A stretch of 64,000 bases of DNA from Pseudomonadota bacterium (GTDB taxonomy: Bacteria > Pseudomonadota > Alphaproteobacteria > Rhizobiales > Xanthobacteraceae), in assembly GCA_023387735.1 (NCBI GenBank), contig JAEWHP010000044.1, forward strand, positions 124,001 to 188,000. Direction: 5' to 3'. Below, piece by piece: positions 36,502-44,248 of the stretch. The position numbers were made by a program, and so were the translations under genes. Position 1 is the first letter of the stretch. Each line of letters starts with the position of its first letter. A model generated the notes under the pieces. The model ran no database searches and was not told the origin of the DNA. It saw only the letters and a program-made list of their open reading frames with translations.

Positions 36502-37494
36502 TCACAGCCGCGCGCGGCTGCGCCGTTCGGCCAGCGTGACCTGTTCGCGGAGAAAATCCACGAATGCGATCCCCTGCGCGTTGAGCGCTTTCGGATACAG
36601 CGATGCTGCCGTTAGCCCCGGTAACGTGTTGGTTTCCAGGTAAATCGGCCCCTTCGCGGAAACGATGAAGTCGGACCTCGAATAGCCGCTGCACGACAAC
36701 GCCCGATGCGCCCGCAGCGCCTGGTCCATGAGGGCCGCGCTGATCTCCGGCGCGAATCGGCCCGGGCAGATCTCCTGGGTCGATTTCAACAGGTACTTCG
36801 CGGTGTAGTCGAAGGTGCCCTCGCCCGGCACGATCTCGATCGGCGGCAGCGCGAGCACCGTGCCGTCCGGCCGCTCCAGCACGCCGCAGGTCGCCTCGAC
36901 GCCCGCGACGAACGGCTCGATCACATATTCCTCGGTCCTGGCGGCGTTGCGCACGGCGACGAGGTCCTGTTTCGCATTGACGAAGATCAGGCCATAGCTC
37001 GATCCGTCGCGCGCCGGCTTGGCGATCAGCCTGCCGTATTCGGCAAACGCCGCGTCGAGATTGGCCAGTTCGATGCCGGCCGGCGCCGTTACGCCCGCAA
37101 AGGCCGCGAATCGCTTGGCCGCCACCTTGTCGAAGGCGAGGTTCGACGACGCCGAGCCGGATCCGGTGAAGGGAATCCCGCGCAGTTCGCACATCGCCTG
37201 CAGTTCGCCGTTCTCGGCCCGGCCGCCATGCAGGCCGAGCACCAGCACGCGATCCTCGTCCCGCGCCTTGTCGAGCGCCGCCTCGAGCGGCAGACCGGCG
37301 CTGTCCGGCTTGAATTCATCCTCGAACGGACGCGTGTGCGCGAGCAGTTTCTGCGAAACAACCCCATGCACAGTATCGGCGACGTCCCAGAACCACAGAT
37401 CGGCTTCGGGCAAGGCCCGGTGCAGCGCCTGCGCGCTCGCGACCGAAACCAGGCGCTCCTTGTTGGTGCCGCCAAAGAGAATGGTGATCCGCAT
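36502..37494 (-). CDS. ddl: D-alanine--D-alanine ligase
   Basis: 330 residues, ATP-grasp fold. Makes D-Ala-D-Ala for the MurF step. The N-terminus ITILFGGTNKERLVSVASAQ is a divergent form of the usual GGxSxEREVS loop. The ATP-grasp region shows LIAKPARDGSSYGL (phosphate-binding Lys and Gly-rich loop), VEATCGVLE, and the metal-binding Glu and Asn in YLETNTLPGLTAASLYPKAL. The Ser-Tyr-Gly triad for D-Ala binding is recognisable in SSYG. It follows murB, from which a family-1 repeat separates it. Confidence 0.9.
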   Translation of the reverse strand: MRITILFGGTNKERLVSVASAQALHRALPEADLWFWDVADTVHGVVSQKLLAHTRPFEDEFKPDSAGLPLEAALDKARDEDRVLVLGLHGGRAENGELQAMCELRGIPFTGSGSASSNLAFDKVAAKRFAAFAGVTAPAGIELANLDAAFAEYGRLIAKPARDGSSYGLIFVNAKQDLVAVRNAARTEEYVIEPFVAGVEATCGVLERPDGTVLALPPIEIVPGEGTFDYTAKYLLKSTQEICPGRFAPEISAALMDQALRAHRALSCSGYSRSDFIVSAKGPIYLETNTLPGLTAASLYPKALNAQGIAFVDFLREQVTLAERRSRARL

Positions 37495-37511
37495 TCGACC
37501 TCTACCTATCC

Positions 37512-37591
37512 GTCATTCCGGGGCGATGCGCAGCATCGAACCCGGAATCTCGAGATTCCGGGTCTGGTCCTTCGGACCATCCCGGAATGAC
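37512..37591. repeat. Family-1 palindromic element between murB and ddl
   Basis: 80 bases. Side hairpins CGATGCGCAGCATCG and TGGTCCTTCGGACCA around CCGGAATCTCGAGATTCCGG. Reverse orientation to the copies at 27 kb. It ends four bases from the murB stop and starts 18 bases from the ddl start. Confidence 0.97.
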
Positions 37592-37594
37592 GAC

Positions 37595-38515
37595 CTAGAT
37601 CGGAATCCCGATCCGCTTGATTTCCCAGTGTAGCTCGATTCCAGAATTCGCCTTAACCCGCTCGCGCACGGTTTCGCCCAGTGTTTCAATATCATGGCCG
37701 GTGGCGTTACCGGTATTGATGAGGAAGTTGCAGTGCATCTCCGAGACTTGGGCGCCGCCGACGCGCAAGCCCCGGCAGCCGGCGGCATCGATCAGTTTCC
37801 AGGCACTGTTGCCGGGCGGGTTCTTGAAGGTAGAGCCGCCGGTCTTTTCGCGAATCGGCTGCGCGGTTTCGCGATGGGTCTGCACCTCGTTCATCCGGGC
37901 GCGAATGGCCTCGGGGTCGGCGATGGCGCCGCGAAAGCGCGCGGAGGTGAAGATGACGGACGGATCGACGCCGCTGTTGCGGTAGACGAACTTCATGCCG
38001 GCATTGTCGAAGACATGCTTGCTGCCGTCGCGGCCGATGCCGGTGGCCTCGATCAGCACGTCCTTGGTCTCGCCGCCATTGGCGCCGGCATTCATCCGCA
38101 ACGCGCCGCCGATGGTGCCGGGGATGCCGAAGAAGAACTCCATGCCGCCGATGTTGGCGGCGGCCGCGGTTTCGGCGACGCGCTTGTCGAGCGCGGCCGT
38201 GCCCGCGCTGACGACGTCGCCGGAGACCGAGACATCGCCGAACGCCCGCGGCGACAGCCGGATCACCACGCCTGCGATGCCGCCGTCGCGCACGATCAGA
38301 TTGGAGCCGACGCCGACGACGTAAACCGGTACCTCCTTTGCGAGGTGCTTGAGGAAATAGGCGAGATCATCCTGATCCGCCGGCGTAAACAGCACCTGCG
38401 CGGGGCCGCCGACGCGAAACCAGGTCAACTCCGCCAGCGACTGGTTCGCCAGCAACCGCCCCCGCAGTTGCGGCATGGCGACCTTCAGTTCGGAGGTAAT
38501 GTCGGGGAATGTCAA
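37595..38515 (-). CDS. murB: UDP-N-acetylenolpyruvoylglucosamine reductase MurB
   Basis: 306 residues. FAD enzyme that makes UDP-MurNAc. FAD-binding parts: TWFRVGGPAQVLFTPADQ, VVGVGSNLIVRDGGIAGVVI and GIPGTIGGALRMNAGANGGE. The catalytic region shows GGSTFKNPPGNSAWKLID and the late Glu in SGIELHWEIKRIG. It belongs to the short MurB type of alphaproteobacteria. Normally it lies close to murC; here a 375-bp GIY-YIG unit fills the gap. Confidence 0.96.
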   Translation of the reverse strand: MTFPDITSELKVAMPQLRGRLLANQSLAELTWFRVGGPAQVLFTPADQDDLAYFLKHLAKEVPVYVVGVGSNLIVRDGGIAGVVIRLSPRAFGDVSVSGDVVSAGTAALDKRVAETAAAANIGGMEFFFGIPGTIGGALRMNAGANGGETKDVLIEATGIGRDGSKHVFDNAGMKFVYRNSGVDPSVIFTSARFRGAIADPEAIRARMNEVQTHRETAQPIREKTGGSTFKNPPGNSAWKLIDAAGCRGLRVGGAQVSEMHCNFLINTGNATGHDIETLGETVRERVKANSGIELHWEIKRIGIPI

Positions 38516-38531
38516 GAAAGCTCTCTCAACT

Positions 38532-38567
38532 CGTCATGGCCGGGCTTGTCCCGGCCATCCACGTCTT
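38532..38567. repeat. Left 36-bp inverted repeat of GIY-YIG unit B
   Basis: It starts CGTCATGGCCGGGCTTGTCC and ends CGGCCATCCACGTCTT. It is the exact reverse complement of 38871-38906, and it contains its own hairpin TGGCCGGG/CCCGGCCA. A further CTCTCAA just outside is also matched on the other side, so the imperfect repeat spans about 45 bases. Confidence 0.97.
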
Positions 38568-38580
38568 GCAGACTATCCGC

Positions 38581-38871
38581 ATGGCAGGCGGCTATGTTTA
38601 CATTCTGACCAACCGTCCGAACGGTATTCTTTACGTCGGTGTGACAAGCGATCTTGTCCGCCGGATATTCGAACATCGCTCGGGGTTCGTCGACGGCTTC
38701 ACCAAACGATATGGTTTGAAGCGATTGGTCTATTTTGAGCAATTCGAAGACATACGAGACGCCATCCAACGCGAGCACAATATCAAGCATTGGCCGCGAG
38801 CGTGGAAGGTTCGCAAGATTGTCGCCACGAACCCGGATTGGGACGACCTTTTCGATACCATCGCGACCTAA
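38581..38871 (+). CDS. Single-domain GIY-YIG nuclease flanked by inverted repeats (unit B)
   Basis: 96 residues, a bare GIY-YIG domain: YVYILTNRPNGILYVGVTSD has the two core tripeptides (here YVY..YVG), DLVRRIFEHR carries the conserved Arg, IQREHNIKHWPRAWK holds the catalytic Glu and NPDWDDLFD ends the domain. It is encoded opposite to the dcw genes, between murC and murB. Its stop codon shares its last base with the right 36-bp inverted repeat, and its start lies 13 bases from the left one, so gene and repeats form a compact unit of 375 bases. I chose ATG 38581; a start at 38509 would translate the left repeat. Confidence 0.92.
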   Translation: MAGGYVYILTNRPNGILYVGVTSDLVRRIFEHRSGFVDGFTKRYGLKRLVYFEQFEDIRDAIQREHNIKHWPRAWKVRKIVATNPDWDDLFDTIAT

Positions 38872-38906
38872 AGACGTGGATGGCCGGGACAAGCCCGGCC
38901 ATGACG
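38871..38906. repeat. Right 36-bp inverted repeat of GIY-YIG unit B
   Basis: Exact reverse complement of 38532-38567, with internal hairpin TGGCCGGGACAAGCCCGGCCA. It begins at the last base of the nuclease stop codon and ends 21 bases before the murC stop. Confidence 0.97.
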
Positions 38907-38927
38907 GGATTGAGAGTGGTGCCCTCA

Positions 38928-40331
38928 TCACCCCAGCGCCTTCAATTCGCCCGGCAGGGCATAGGCCCATTGCGTGATGTTGCCGGCCCCGAGGCAGACC
39001 ACGAGGTCCCCCTTGCCTGCGACGCCGCGAACGACCTTGGCAAGCTCCGCCGGGCCTTGCAGCGGGATCACCTCGCGATGGCCGTGGGCGCGCAGGCCGA
39101 GCACGAAATGGTCGCGGTCGATCCCTTCGATCGGCGCCTCGCCCGCCGGATAAACTTCCGCGACAACGACCGCGTCGGCATCGTTGAAACAAGTGCAGAA
39201 TTCCTCGAACAGGGACTGCAGCCGGGTGAAGCGATGCGGCTGCACCACGGCGATGATCTTGCCGTCGGTCGATTCACGCGCCGCCTTAAGGACGGCGGCG
39301 ATTTCGACCGGGTGGTGACCGTAGTCGTCGATCACGGTGACGCCGTTCCATTCGCCGGTCCGGGTGAAGCGCCGCTTGACGCCGCCAAAGCCGGCGATGG
39401 CCTTGCGGATCGCCTCGTCGGGAATCCCGAGTTCATGCGCCACCGCAATCGCCGCCGTGGCATTCGACGCGTTATGCCGTCCCGGCATCGGCAGCACGAT
39501 GTCCGCAATCTCGTGGGTGGCATCGGTCTTGCGGTTGCGGAACACGACCTTGAATTTCGAGCCGCCGCCGGTCGGCGTCAGGTCGACCAGCCGCACATCG
39601 GCCTGCGGGTTTTCGCCATAGGTGATGATGCGGCGGTCCTCGATCTTGCCGACGATGGTCTGGACGACGGGATGATCGATGCACATCACCGCAAAGCCGT
39701 AGAACGGCACGTTCTCGACGAAATTCCGGAACGCGTCCTGCACGGCCTCGAAAGTCCTGAAGTGGTCGAGATGCTCGGGGTCGACATTGGTGACGATGGC
39801 GACATCCGTTGGCAGTTTCAGGAACGTGCCGTCGCTTTCGTCGGCCTCGACTACCATCCAGTCCCCTGCTCCCAGCCGCGCATTGGTGCCGTAGGCATTG
39901 ATGATGCCGCCATTGATCACGGTCGGGTCGAGATTACCGCCGTCCAGCAGGGCTGCGACCATCGAGGTGGTGGTGGTCTTGCCGTGGGTGCCGGCGATCG
40001 AGACGCAGCTCTTCAGGCGCATCAGTTCGGCCAGCATTTCGGCGCGGCGCACCACCGGAATGCGCTGCGCACGCGCCGCCATCAGTTCCGGATTGTCGCG
40101 CTTGATCGCTGTCGAGACGACGACGACATCGGCGCCATCGACGTTCTCGGCCTTGTGGCCGATCGACACCGTGATGCCTTTTTCCCGCAGCCGCGCAACA
40201 TTGCCGCTTTCGGACGCATCCGAGCCCTGCACGGTATAGCCCAAATTGCACAGCACCTCGGCGATGCCGCTCATGCCGATGCCGCCGATGCCGACGAAAT
40301 GAATGGGTCCGATCTCGCGCGGCAGTCTCAT
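38928..40331 (-). CDS. murC: UDP-N-acetylmuramate--L-alanine ligase MurC
   Basis: 467 residues. Adds L-Ala to UDP-MurNAc using ATP. N-terminal Rossmann motif FVGIGGIGMSGIAEVL, ATP loop SIAGTHGKTTTTSMVAALL, central NVDPEHLDHFRTFEAVQDAF and C-terminal VIDDYGHHPVEIAAVLKAAR are all family hallmarks. I chose ATG 40331 (AAGGA eight bases upstream). Upstream ATGs at 40352 and 40370 lie inside a palindromic repeat. Confidence 0.96.
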   Translation of the reverse strand: MRLPREIGPIHFVGIGGIGMSGIAEVLCNLGYTVQGSDASESGNVARLREKGITVSIGHKAENVDGADVVVVSTAIKRDNPELMAARAQRIPVVRRAEMLAELMRLKSCVSIAGTHGKTTTTSMVAALLDGGNLDPTVINGGIINAYGTNARLGAGDWMVVEADESDGTFLKLPTDVAIVTNVDPEHLDHFRTFEAVQDAFRNFVENVPFYGFAVMCIDHPVVQTIVGKIEDRRIITYGENPQADVRLVDLTPTGGGSKFKVVFRNRKTDATHEIADIVLPMPGRHNASNATAAIAVAHELGIPDEAIRKAIAGFGGVKRRFTRTGEWNGVTVIDDYGHHPVEIAAVLKAARESTDGKIIAVVQPHRFTRLQSLFEEFCTCFNDADAVVVAEVYPAGEAPIEGIDRDHFVLGLRAHGHREVIPLQGPAELAKVVRGVAGKGDLVVCLGAGNITQWAYALPGELKALG

Positions 40332-40347
40332 GGATTTGTCCTTGGCC

Positions 40348-40466
40348 GTCATCGCCCGCCTCGTGCGCAATTGCGCACAGGTGCGGGCCGATCCAGTATT
40401 CCGCGAAGCCGAGGCTCAAATCAGGCGCCGCAGCATACTGGATGCCCCGCTTTCGAAGGCGCTGAC
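40348..40466. repeat. Degenerate family-2 element between murG and murC
   Basis: It runs from GTCATCGCCCGCC to CGAAGGCGCTGAC and keeps the inner ATCCAGTAT/ATACTGGAT arms. It carries the 16-bp perfect palindrome GTGCGCAATTGCGCAC at 40363-40378, also present in the copy at 44116-44233. It covers the region just upstream of murC. Confidence 0.7.
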
Positions 40467-40491
40467 AAGGGGCAATTTTGCGCGCAGCGGC

Positions 40492-41595
40492 CTAGATTCG
40501 GGCCACTTTCATCACCAGGTCGGCCAGCCGTTCGGCCGCATCCAGCCGGCCCACCTTGCGGGCCGCGGCTGCCATCGCCGTCAACCGGGCGGGCTCGGCA
40601 GCAAAGCCCGAAATCTCGGCCGCAAGCCGCGCGGGCGTGAATTCGGCCTGCGGAATCCGCAACGCGCCGTCGACCTGGGCCAGCACGCCGGCATTGGCGA
40701 ACTGGTCCTGATCGATCGCGCCGGGCAGCGGTACCAGGATCGAGGGCCGTCCGATCGCGGCAAGTTCCGCCACCGTGCCGGCGCCGGAACGCGAGATCAC
40801 CAGATGGCTGGACGCCAGCCGCGCCGGCAGGTCGCTGAAGAACGGCGCGAGTTCGGCGTTGATCTTCATGCGGTCATAGATCGCGCGCACCCGCCCCATG
40901 TCCTCCTTGCGCACCTGCTGGGTCAGGATCAACCGGCTCCACAACACAGGCTCCAGTCCCTGGATCGCACCGGGAAGAATATCGCTCATCACCCGGGCGC
41001 CCTGGCTGCCGCCGACCACCAGCAGGCGCAGCGGACCGTTCGGTTCGGGAGATGAATATGGCACGGCGGCGGCAGCGAGAACCGCCGGACGCATCGGCGT
41101 GCCGACGGTCGTCGTCTTGCCCGCCAGACCGGGATCGCGATCGAGCACGCCCGGCAGCGAGGTAGCAATCGCGTTGACGCGCCTGGAGAGAAAGCGGTTG
41201 GCACGGCCGAGCACGGCGTTGGCGTCGTGGATGATGCTGGGCACGCCGAGCAGCCTTGCCGCGAACAGCGGCGGCAGCGTTGGATATCCGCCGAAGCCGA
41301 CCACGGCGGCGGGCTTCAGCCGCCGGATCAGTTTTGCCGCCACCAGCGTGCCGTAACCCAGCGTATAGGCGGTGCGCAGCAGCGACATCAGCGACCGGCC
41401 GCGCACGGTCTCGCTCGGCACCACGTCGATATTGTCGCTGGTGAAGAGTCCGCTGTAGCGCAGCGCGCGCGCGTCGGTGGCGAGCCGCACCCGCAAGCCG
41501 CGCCTGATCAGTTCGACGCCGAGCGCCTCAGCGGGAAACAAATGGCCGCCGGTGCCACCCGCGGCGAGCAGAATGAGAGGCTGGTTCCTGTCCAT
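40492..41595 (-). CDS. murG: Lipid II synthase MurG (GlcNAc transferase)
   Basis: 367 residues. Adds GlcNAc to lipid I on the inner face of the membrane. N-terminal ILLAAGGTGGHLFPAEALG, the middle LVVGGSQGARVMSDILP, and the UDP-binding region SRSGAGTVAELAAIGRPSIL with VPLPGAIDQDQFANA are the known GT28 motifs. It follows ftsW by 47 bases in the normal order. Confidence 0.96.
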   Translation of the reverse strand: MDRNQPLILLAAGGTGGHLFPAEALGVELIRRGLRVRLATDARALRYSGLFTSDNIDVVPSETVRGRSLMSLLRTAYTLGYGTLVAAKLIRRLKPAAVVGFGGYPTLPPLFAARLLGVPSIIHDANAVLGRANRFLSRRVNAIATSLPGVLDRDPGLAGKTTTVGTPMRPAVLAAAAVPYSSPEPNGPLRLLVVGGSQGARVMSDILPGAIQGLEPVLWSRLILTQQVRKEDMGRVRAIYDRMKINAELAPFFSDLPARLASSHLVISRSGAGTVAELAAIGRPSILVPLPGAIDQDQFANAGVLAQVDGALRIPQAEFTPARLAAEISGFAAEPARLTAMAAAARKVGRLDAAERLADLVMKVARI

Positions 41596-41642
41596 GCCCT
41601 CAAATAGCCGACGGCGGCGCCGCCGTCACCACGTCCGTGCGG

Positions 41643-42794
41643 TCAGGCGTAACCGCGCGCCGCGCCTGCCGCATTCATCGATTCCACCTCGGTGCGCGGG
41701 CGTTGCCTTGTCAGCGCCAACATCATGCCGACGCCATAGGCCAGCGAGATGATCGACGAGCCGCCATAGGATATAAAGGGTAGCGTCATGCCCTTGGCGG
41801 GAATCAGTTGCAGATTGACCGCCATATTGATGGCGGCCTGCACGCCGAACAGGATCGCAAGTCCCGAAGCTGCAAAGCGCGCGAACATGTCCTCGTTCGC
41901 ATAGGCGCGCGTCAGCGTGCGGATCACGACAAAGGCGAACAGCGCAACCAGCGCCAGACAGAGAATAATCCCGAACTCTTCGGCGGCGACCGCGAACACG
42001 AAATCGGTGTGGCTGTCCGGCAGGCTGCGCTTGGCGATGCCCTCCCCCGGCCCGAGGCCGAACCAGCCGCCGTTCCAGAACGCCTCCATCGCCATGTCGA
42101 CCTGAAACGTGTCGCCGGAAGCCGGATTCATGAAGCGCTTGATGCGGCCCGCGACGTGCGGCACCAGAAGATACGCGCCGAACAATCCGGCGGCGGCTAC
42201 GCCCGCAAGACCGGCGACCCAGATCATCCGCATGCCGGCGATGAAGAACAGCGCGCCCCACACCATCAGGACCAGCATGGTCTGGCCGAAATCCGGTTCC
42301 ATCACCAGGAGCGCCACCAGCGTGAGCAGCAGCACGATCGCCATCGAGGTCGCCGGCATTTCCGGCCGCTTGGTCGATTCCGCAAACAGCCACGCCGCCA
42401 CCACGACAAAGGCGGGTTTGGCCGATTCGGAAGCCTGGATGTTGACGCCGAGCAGCGTGATCCAGCGCCGCGAGCCCTTCACCTCGGCGCCGAACATCAG
42501 CGTCGCCACGATCAGGACGATGCTGGCCACGAACACCAGCAGCGCAAGGCGCCTGATCTGCCTGGGCGACAGGAACGACACCCCGATCAGCACCATGAAG
42601 GACGGCAGCAGGAACAGCACGTGCCGGCCGAAGAAATGAAAGGGATCGAGACCGATCCGGGTCGCCACCGGCGGGCTCGCCGCCAGCGACAGGATCACGC
42701 CGCCGAGGATCAGCGCCGATATCGCAAGCAGCAGCAGCTTGTCCACGGTCCACCACCAGTCCGAAAACGGGGTGCGTTGGTCACGGTGGAGCAT
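41643..42794 (-). CDS. ftsW: Septal peptidoglycan polymerase FtsW
   Basis: 383 residues, about ten membrane helices, SEDS family. Polymerises lipid II at the septum together with FtsI. The extracellular signature GEGIAKRSLPDSHTDFVFAV and the late LPFISYGGSSIISLAYGVGM are diagnostic. ATG 42794 is preferred (GGGGA five bases upstream) over an in-frame TTG at 42806. Normally it follows murD directly; here about 1.4 kb with a toxin-like cassette and repeats intervenes. Confidence 0.96.
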   Translation of the reverse strand: MLHRDQRTPFSDWWWTVDKLLLLAISALILGGVILSLAASPPVATRIGLDPFHFFGRHVLFLLPSFMVLIGVSFLSPRQIRRLALLVFVASIVLIVATLMFGAEVKGSRRWITLLGVNIQASESAKPAFVVVAAWLFAESTKRPEMPATSMAIVLLLTLVALLVMEPDFGQTMLVLMVWGALFFIAGMRMIWVAGLAGVAAAGLFGAYLLVPHVAGRIKRFMNPASGDTFQVDMAMEAFWNGGWFGLGPGEGIAKRSLPDSHTDFVFAVAAEEFGIILCLALVALFAFVVIRTLTRAYANEDMFARFAASGLAILFGVQAAINMAVNLQLIPAKGMTLPFISYGGSSIISLAYGVGMMLALTRQRPRTEVESMNAAGAARGYA

Positions 42795-42907
42795 GGGCGT
42801 CCCCAAATGGCAGAGGTAACGCCCATTGGTGGCGCACGATGGTTTCTAGGGGGTTAATAGAGTGGGTAACTTTTTAGGTGAGCTGCAGCGCTGCGACACA
42901 ACAGGAC

Positions 42908-43007
42908 GTCATACCCGCGAACTCAGGGTATTCAGTACGCCGCGGTCTATCGGTTCTACCGCTGACGTCTCTGGAATACTGGATCACCCGCCTTCGCGGG
43001 TGACGAC
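42908..43007. repeat. Family-2 palindromic element, one flank of the AbiEii-type cassette
   Basis: It runs from GTCATACCCGCG to CTTCGCGGGTGACGAC and contains CAGTACGCCGCGGTCTATCG and GCTGACGTCTCTGGAATACT. The same core in the same orientation lies at 44116-44233 on the other side of the cassette. Confidence 0.92.
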
Positions 43008-43032
43008 GGCGGTGAGCCTCACACCACCGGCT

Positions 43033-43695
43033 TCATCCCGGAAGCAATCCCGTCAACAGATGCACCTCGGGCACATCGGAAATACGGTCACGGGCGGCAC
43101 GCAGCAGATCTTGATCGGCCCCGGAAAGTGTTGGCAAGTCGCCGTCCTTGAAGAAACCCAGCGCCTTGAGAGGAAGCGCTGGATCTCTTCGATAGTTGCT
43201 CGCAAACGCTCCCAACGCCTTCTCCAGCGAAACGCCGGCCGAAAGTATCGCGGAGATGTCGCGATAGTCCTTGGCTTCAGCCCTGTCCAGGATCGCCTTC
43301 AGTTTGGTGGCAAGCAGGTCTTCAAGTGAAGCGACCAGAAGCACCCGATCCCTCGTACGGAGGGGATCGTTGATGCGGCCAAGCCCGAGGCCACCGAAGA
43401 AGGAAACCTTCACCGGGCCGGACAGCATAGGCACGGCTACGACAAGGGTGTTTTCGTCTTCCTGAATCGTCCGCGCATTCCGGACAAATTGAAAGCTTGT
43501 TTCAATGCGCGCCTTATCCAGCGGCTCCGCGCTGAAGAAATCAAAATCGATCGAGACGCGGTGCCCCAATTGCAGGGCAACGGCGGTGCCACCGTACAAT
43601 ACGAATGAAAGGTCGGGTGCGGAAGCAAGCTGGGGCCAGATTTCCTTCTGCGCCGGTGGAAGGATATCGATACGAGGATCAAACGAGTCCGGCAT
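43033..43695 (-). CDS. AbiEii/AbiGii-family nucleotidyltransferase, probable toxin
   Basis: 220 residues. The NTase core is FVLYGGTAVALQLGHRVSID directly followed by FDFF, that is GG-T-A and D-x-D, then the later KVSFFGG strand, and ASLEDLLATKLKAILDRAEA with KDYRD, as in AbiEii-type toxins that nucleotidylate RNA or other targets. Its start overlaps the end of the upstream small gene by 17 bases, so they are translationally coupled, as toxin-antitoxin pairs are. It lies between murD and ftsW, reads in the operon direction and is flanked by family-2 repeats. Toxicity is inferred from the family. Confidence 0.85.
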   Translation of the reverse strand: MPDSFDPRIDILPPAQKEIWPQLASAPDLSFVLYGGTAVALQLGHRVSIDFDFFSAEPLDKARIETSFQFVRNARTIQEDENTLVVAVPMLSGPVKVSFFGGLGLGRINDPLRTRDRVLLVASLEDLLATKLKAILDRAEAKDYRDISAILSAGVSLEKALGAFASNYRRDPALPLKALGFFKDGDLPTLSGADQDLLRAARDRISDVPEVHLLTGLLPG

Positions 43696-44005
43696 CGAAC
43701 GACCTTACCGGCGCTGCTGAGGGTATCAGGCGGCCAGTAGCCAGCATCAGACGGCCACGCCAAAACTCCCACGACCGCTCGTCAATCCATCCCGGCTCGG
43801 CTAGAAGCATGGTTTCAACAAGTCGATCGCAGCCAAGCATTCGCTCCAACCGCCTCACCTCGTCGAACCCCGCCATGCACATCGCCTGGGCCAGAATTCT
43901 GGCGTCCGAACGGGGCTGTGAACCGACCGGCTCCCACCAGAAAAACTTTTGCTCCAGATCGGACCAAAACTCTTTGGGGAGGCTACGAGTGTGCGAGGTT
44001 TCCAT
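43679..44005 (-). CDS. Putative antitoxin partner of the AbiEii-type protein (DUF6922-like)
   Basis: 108 residues, all helical. Pattern FWSDLEQKFFWWEP, then ILAQAMCMAGFDEVRRLERM and RSWEFWRGRLMLATGR resembles the small Trp-rich proteins encoded just upstream of nucleotidyltransferase toxins (W-x-x-FW near the end). No helix-turn-helix is evident. Its 3' end overlaps the toxin-like gene by 17 bases. The family assignment is from memory of the pattern and is moderate; the coupling is seen directly. Confidence 0.65.
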   Translation of the reverse strand: METSHTRSLPKEFWSDLEQKFFWWEPVGSQPRSDARILAQAMCMAGFDEVRRLERMLGCDRLVETMLLAEPGWIDERSWEFWRGRLMLATGRLIPSAAPVRSFDAGLV

Positions 44006-44115
44006 GCGTCAAGCCTAGCACGAACAGCCAAACCAAGCCAGAACGTAGGACGGGTGGAGCGCACGCTCTACCCATCCCATAAACCTTTGAGGCGGGACGC
44101 CGCGCGAAGCAATAA

Positions 44116-44233
44116 GTCTTACCCGCGAAGGCGGGTATCCAGTACGCCGCGGCCTATCGGTTCGATCGCTGACGTCTCTGGAATACTGGATCACACGCCC
44201 CAGTGCGCAATTGCGCACAAGGCGGGTGACGAC
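44116..44233. repeat. Family-2 palindromic element, other flank of the AbiEii-type cassette
   Basis: It starts GTCTTACCCGCG and ends GGCGGGTGACGAC, with the core CAGTACGCCGCGGCCTATCG and GCTGACGTCTCTGGAATACT. The 16-bp palindrome GTGCGCAATTGCGCAC (44203-44218) is inserted in the right arm. Confidence 0.92.
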
Positions 44234-44248
44234 AGCGGAGAGTGTGTG

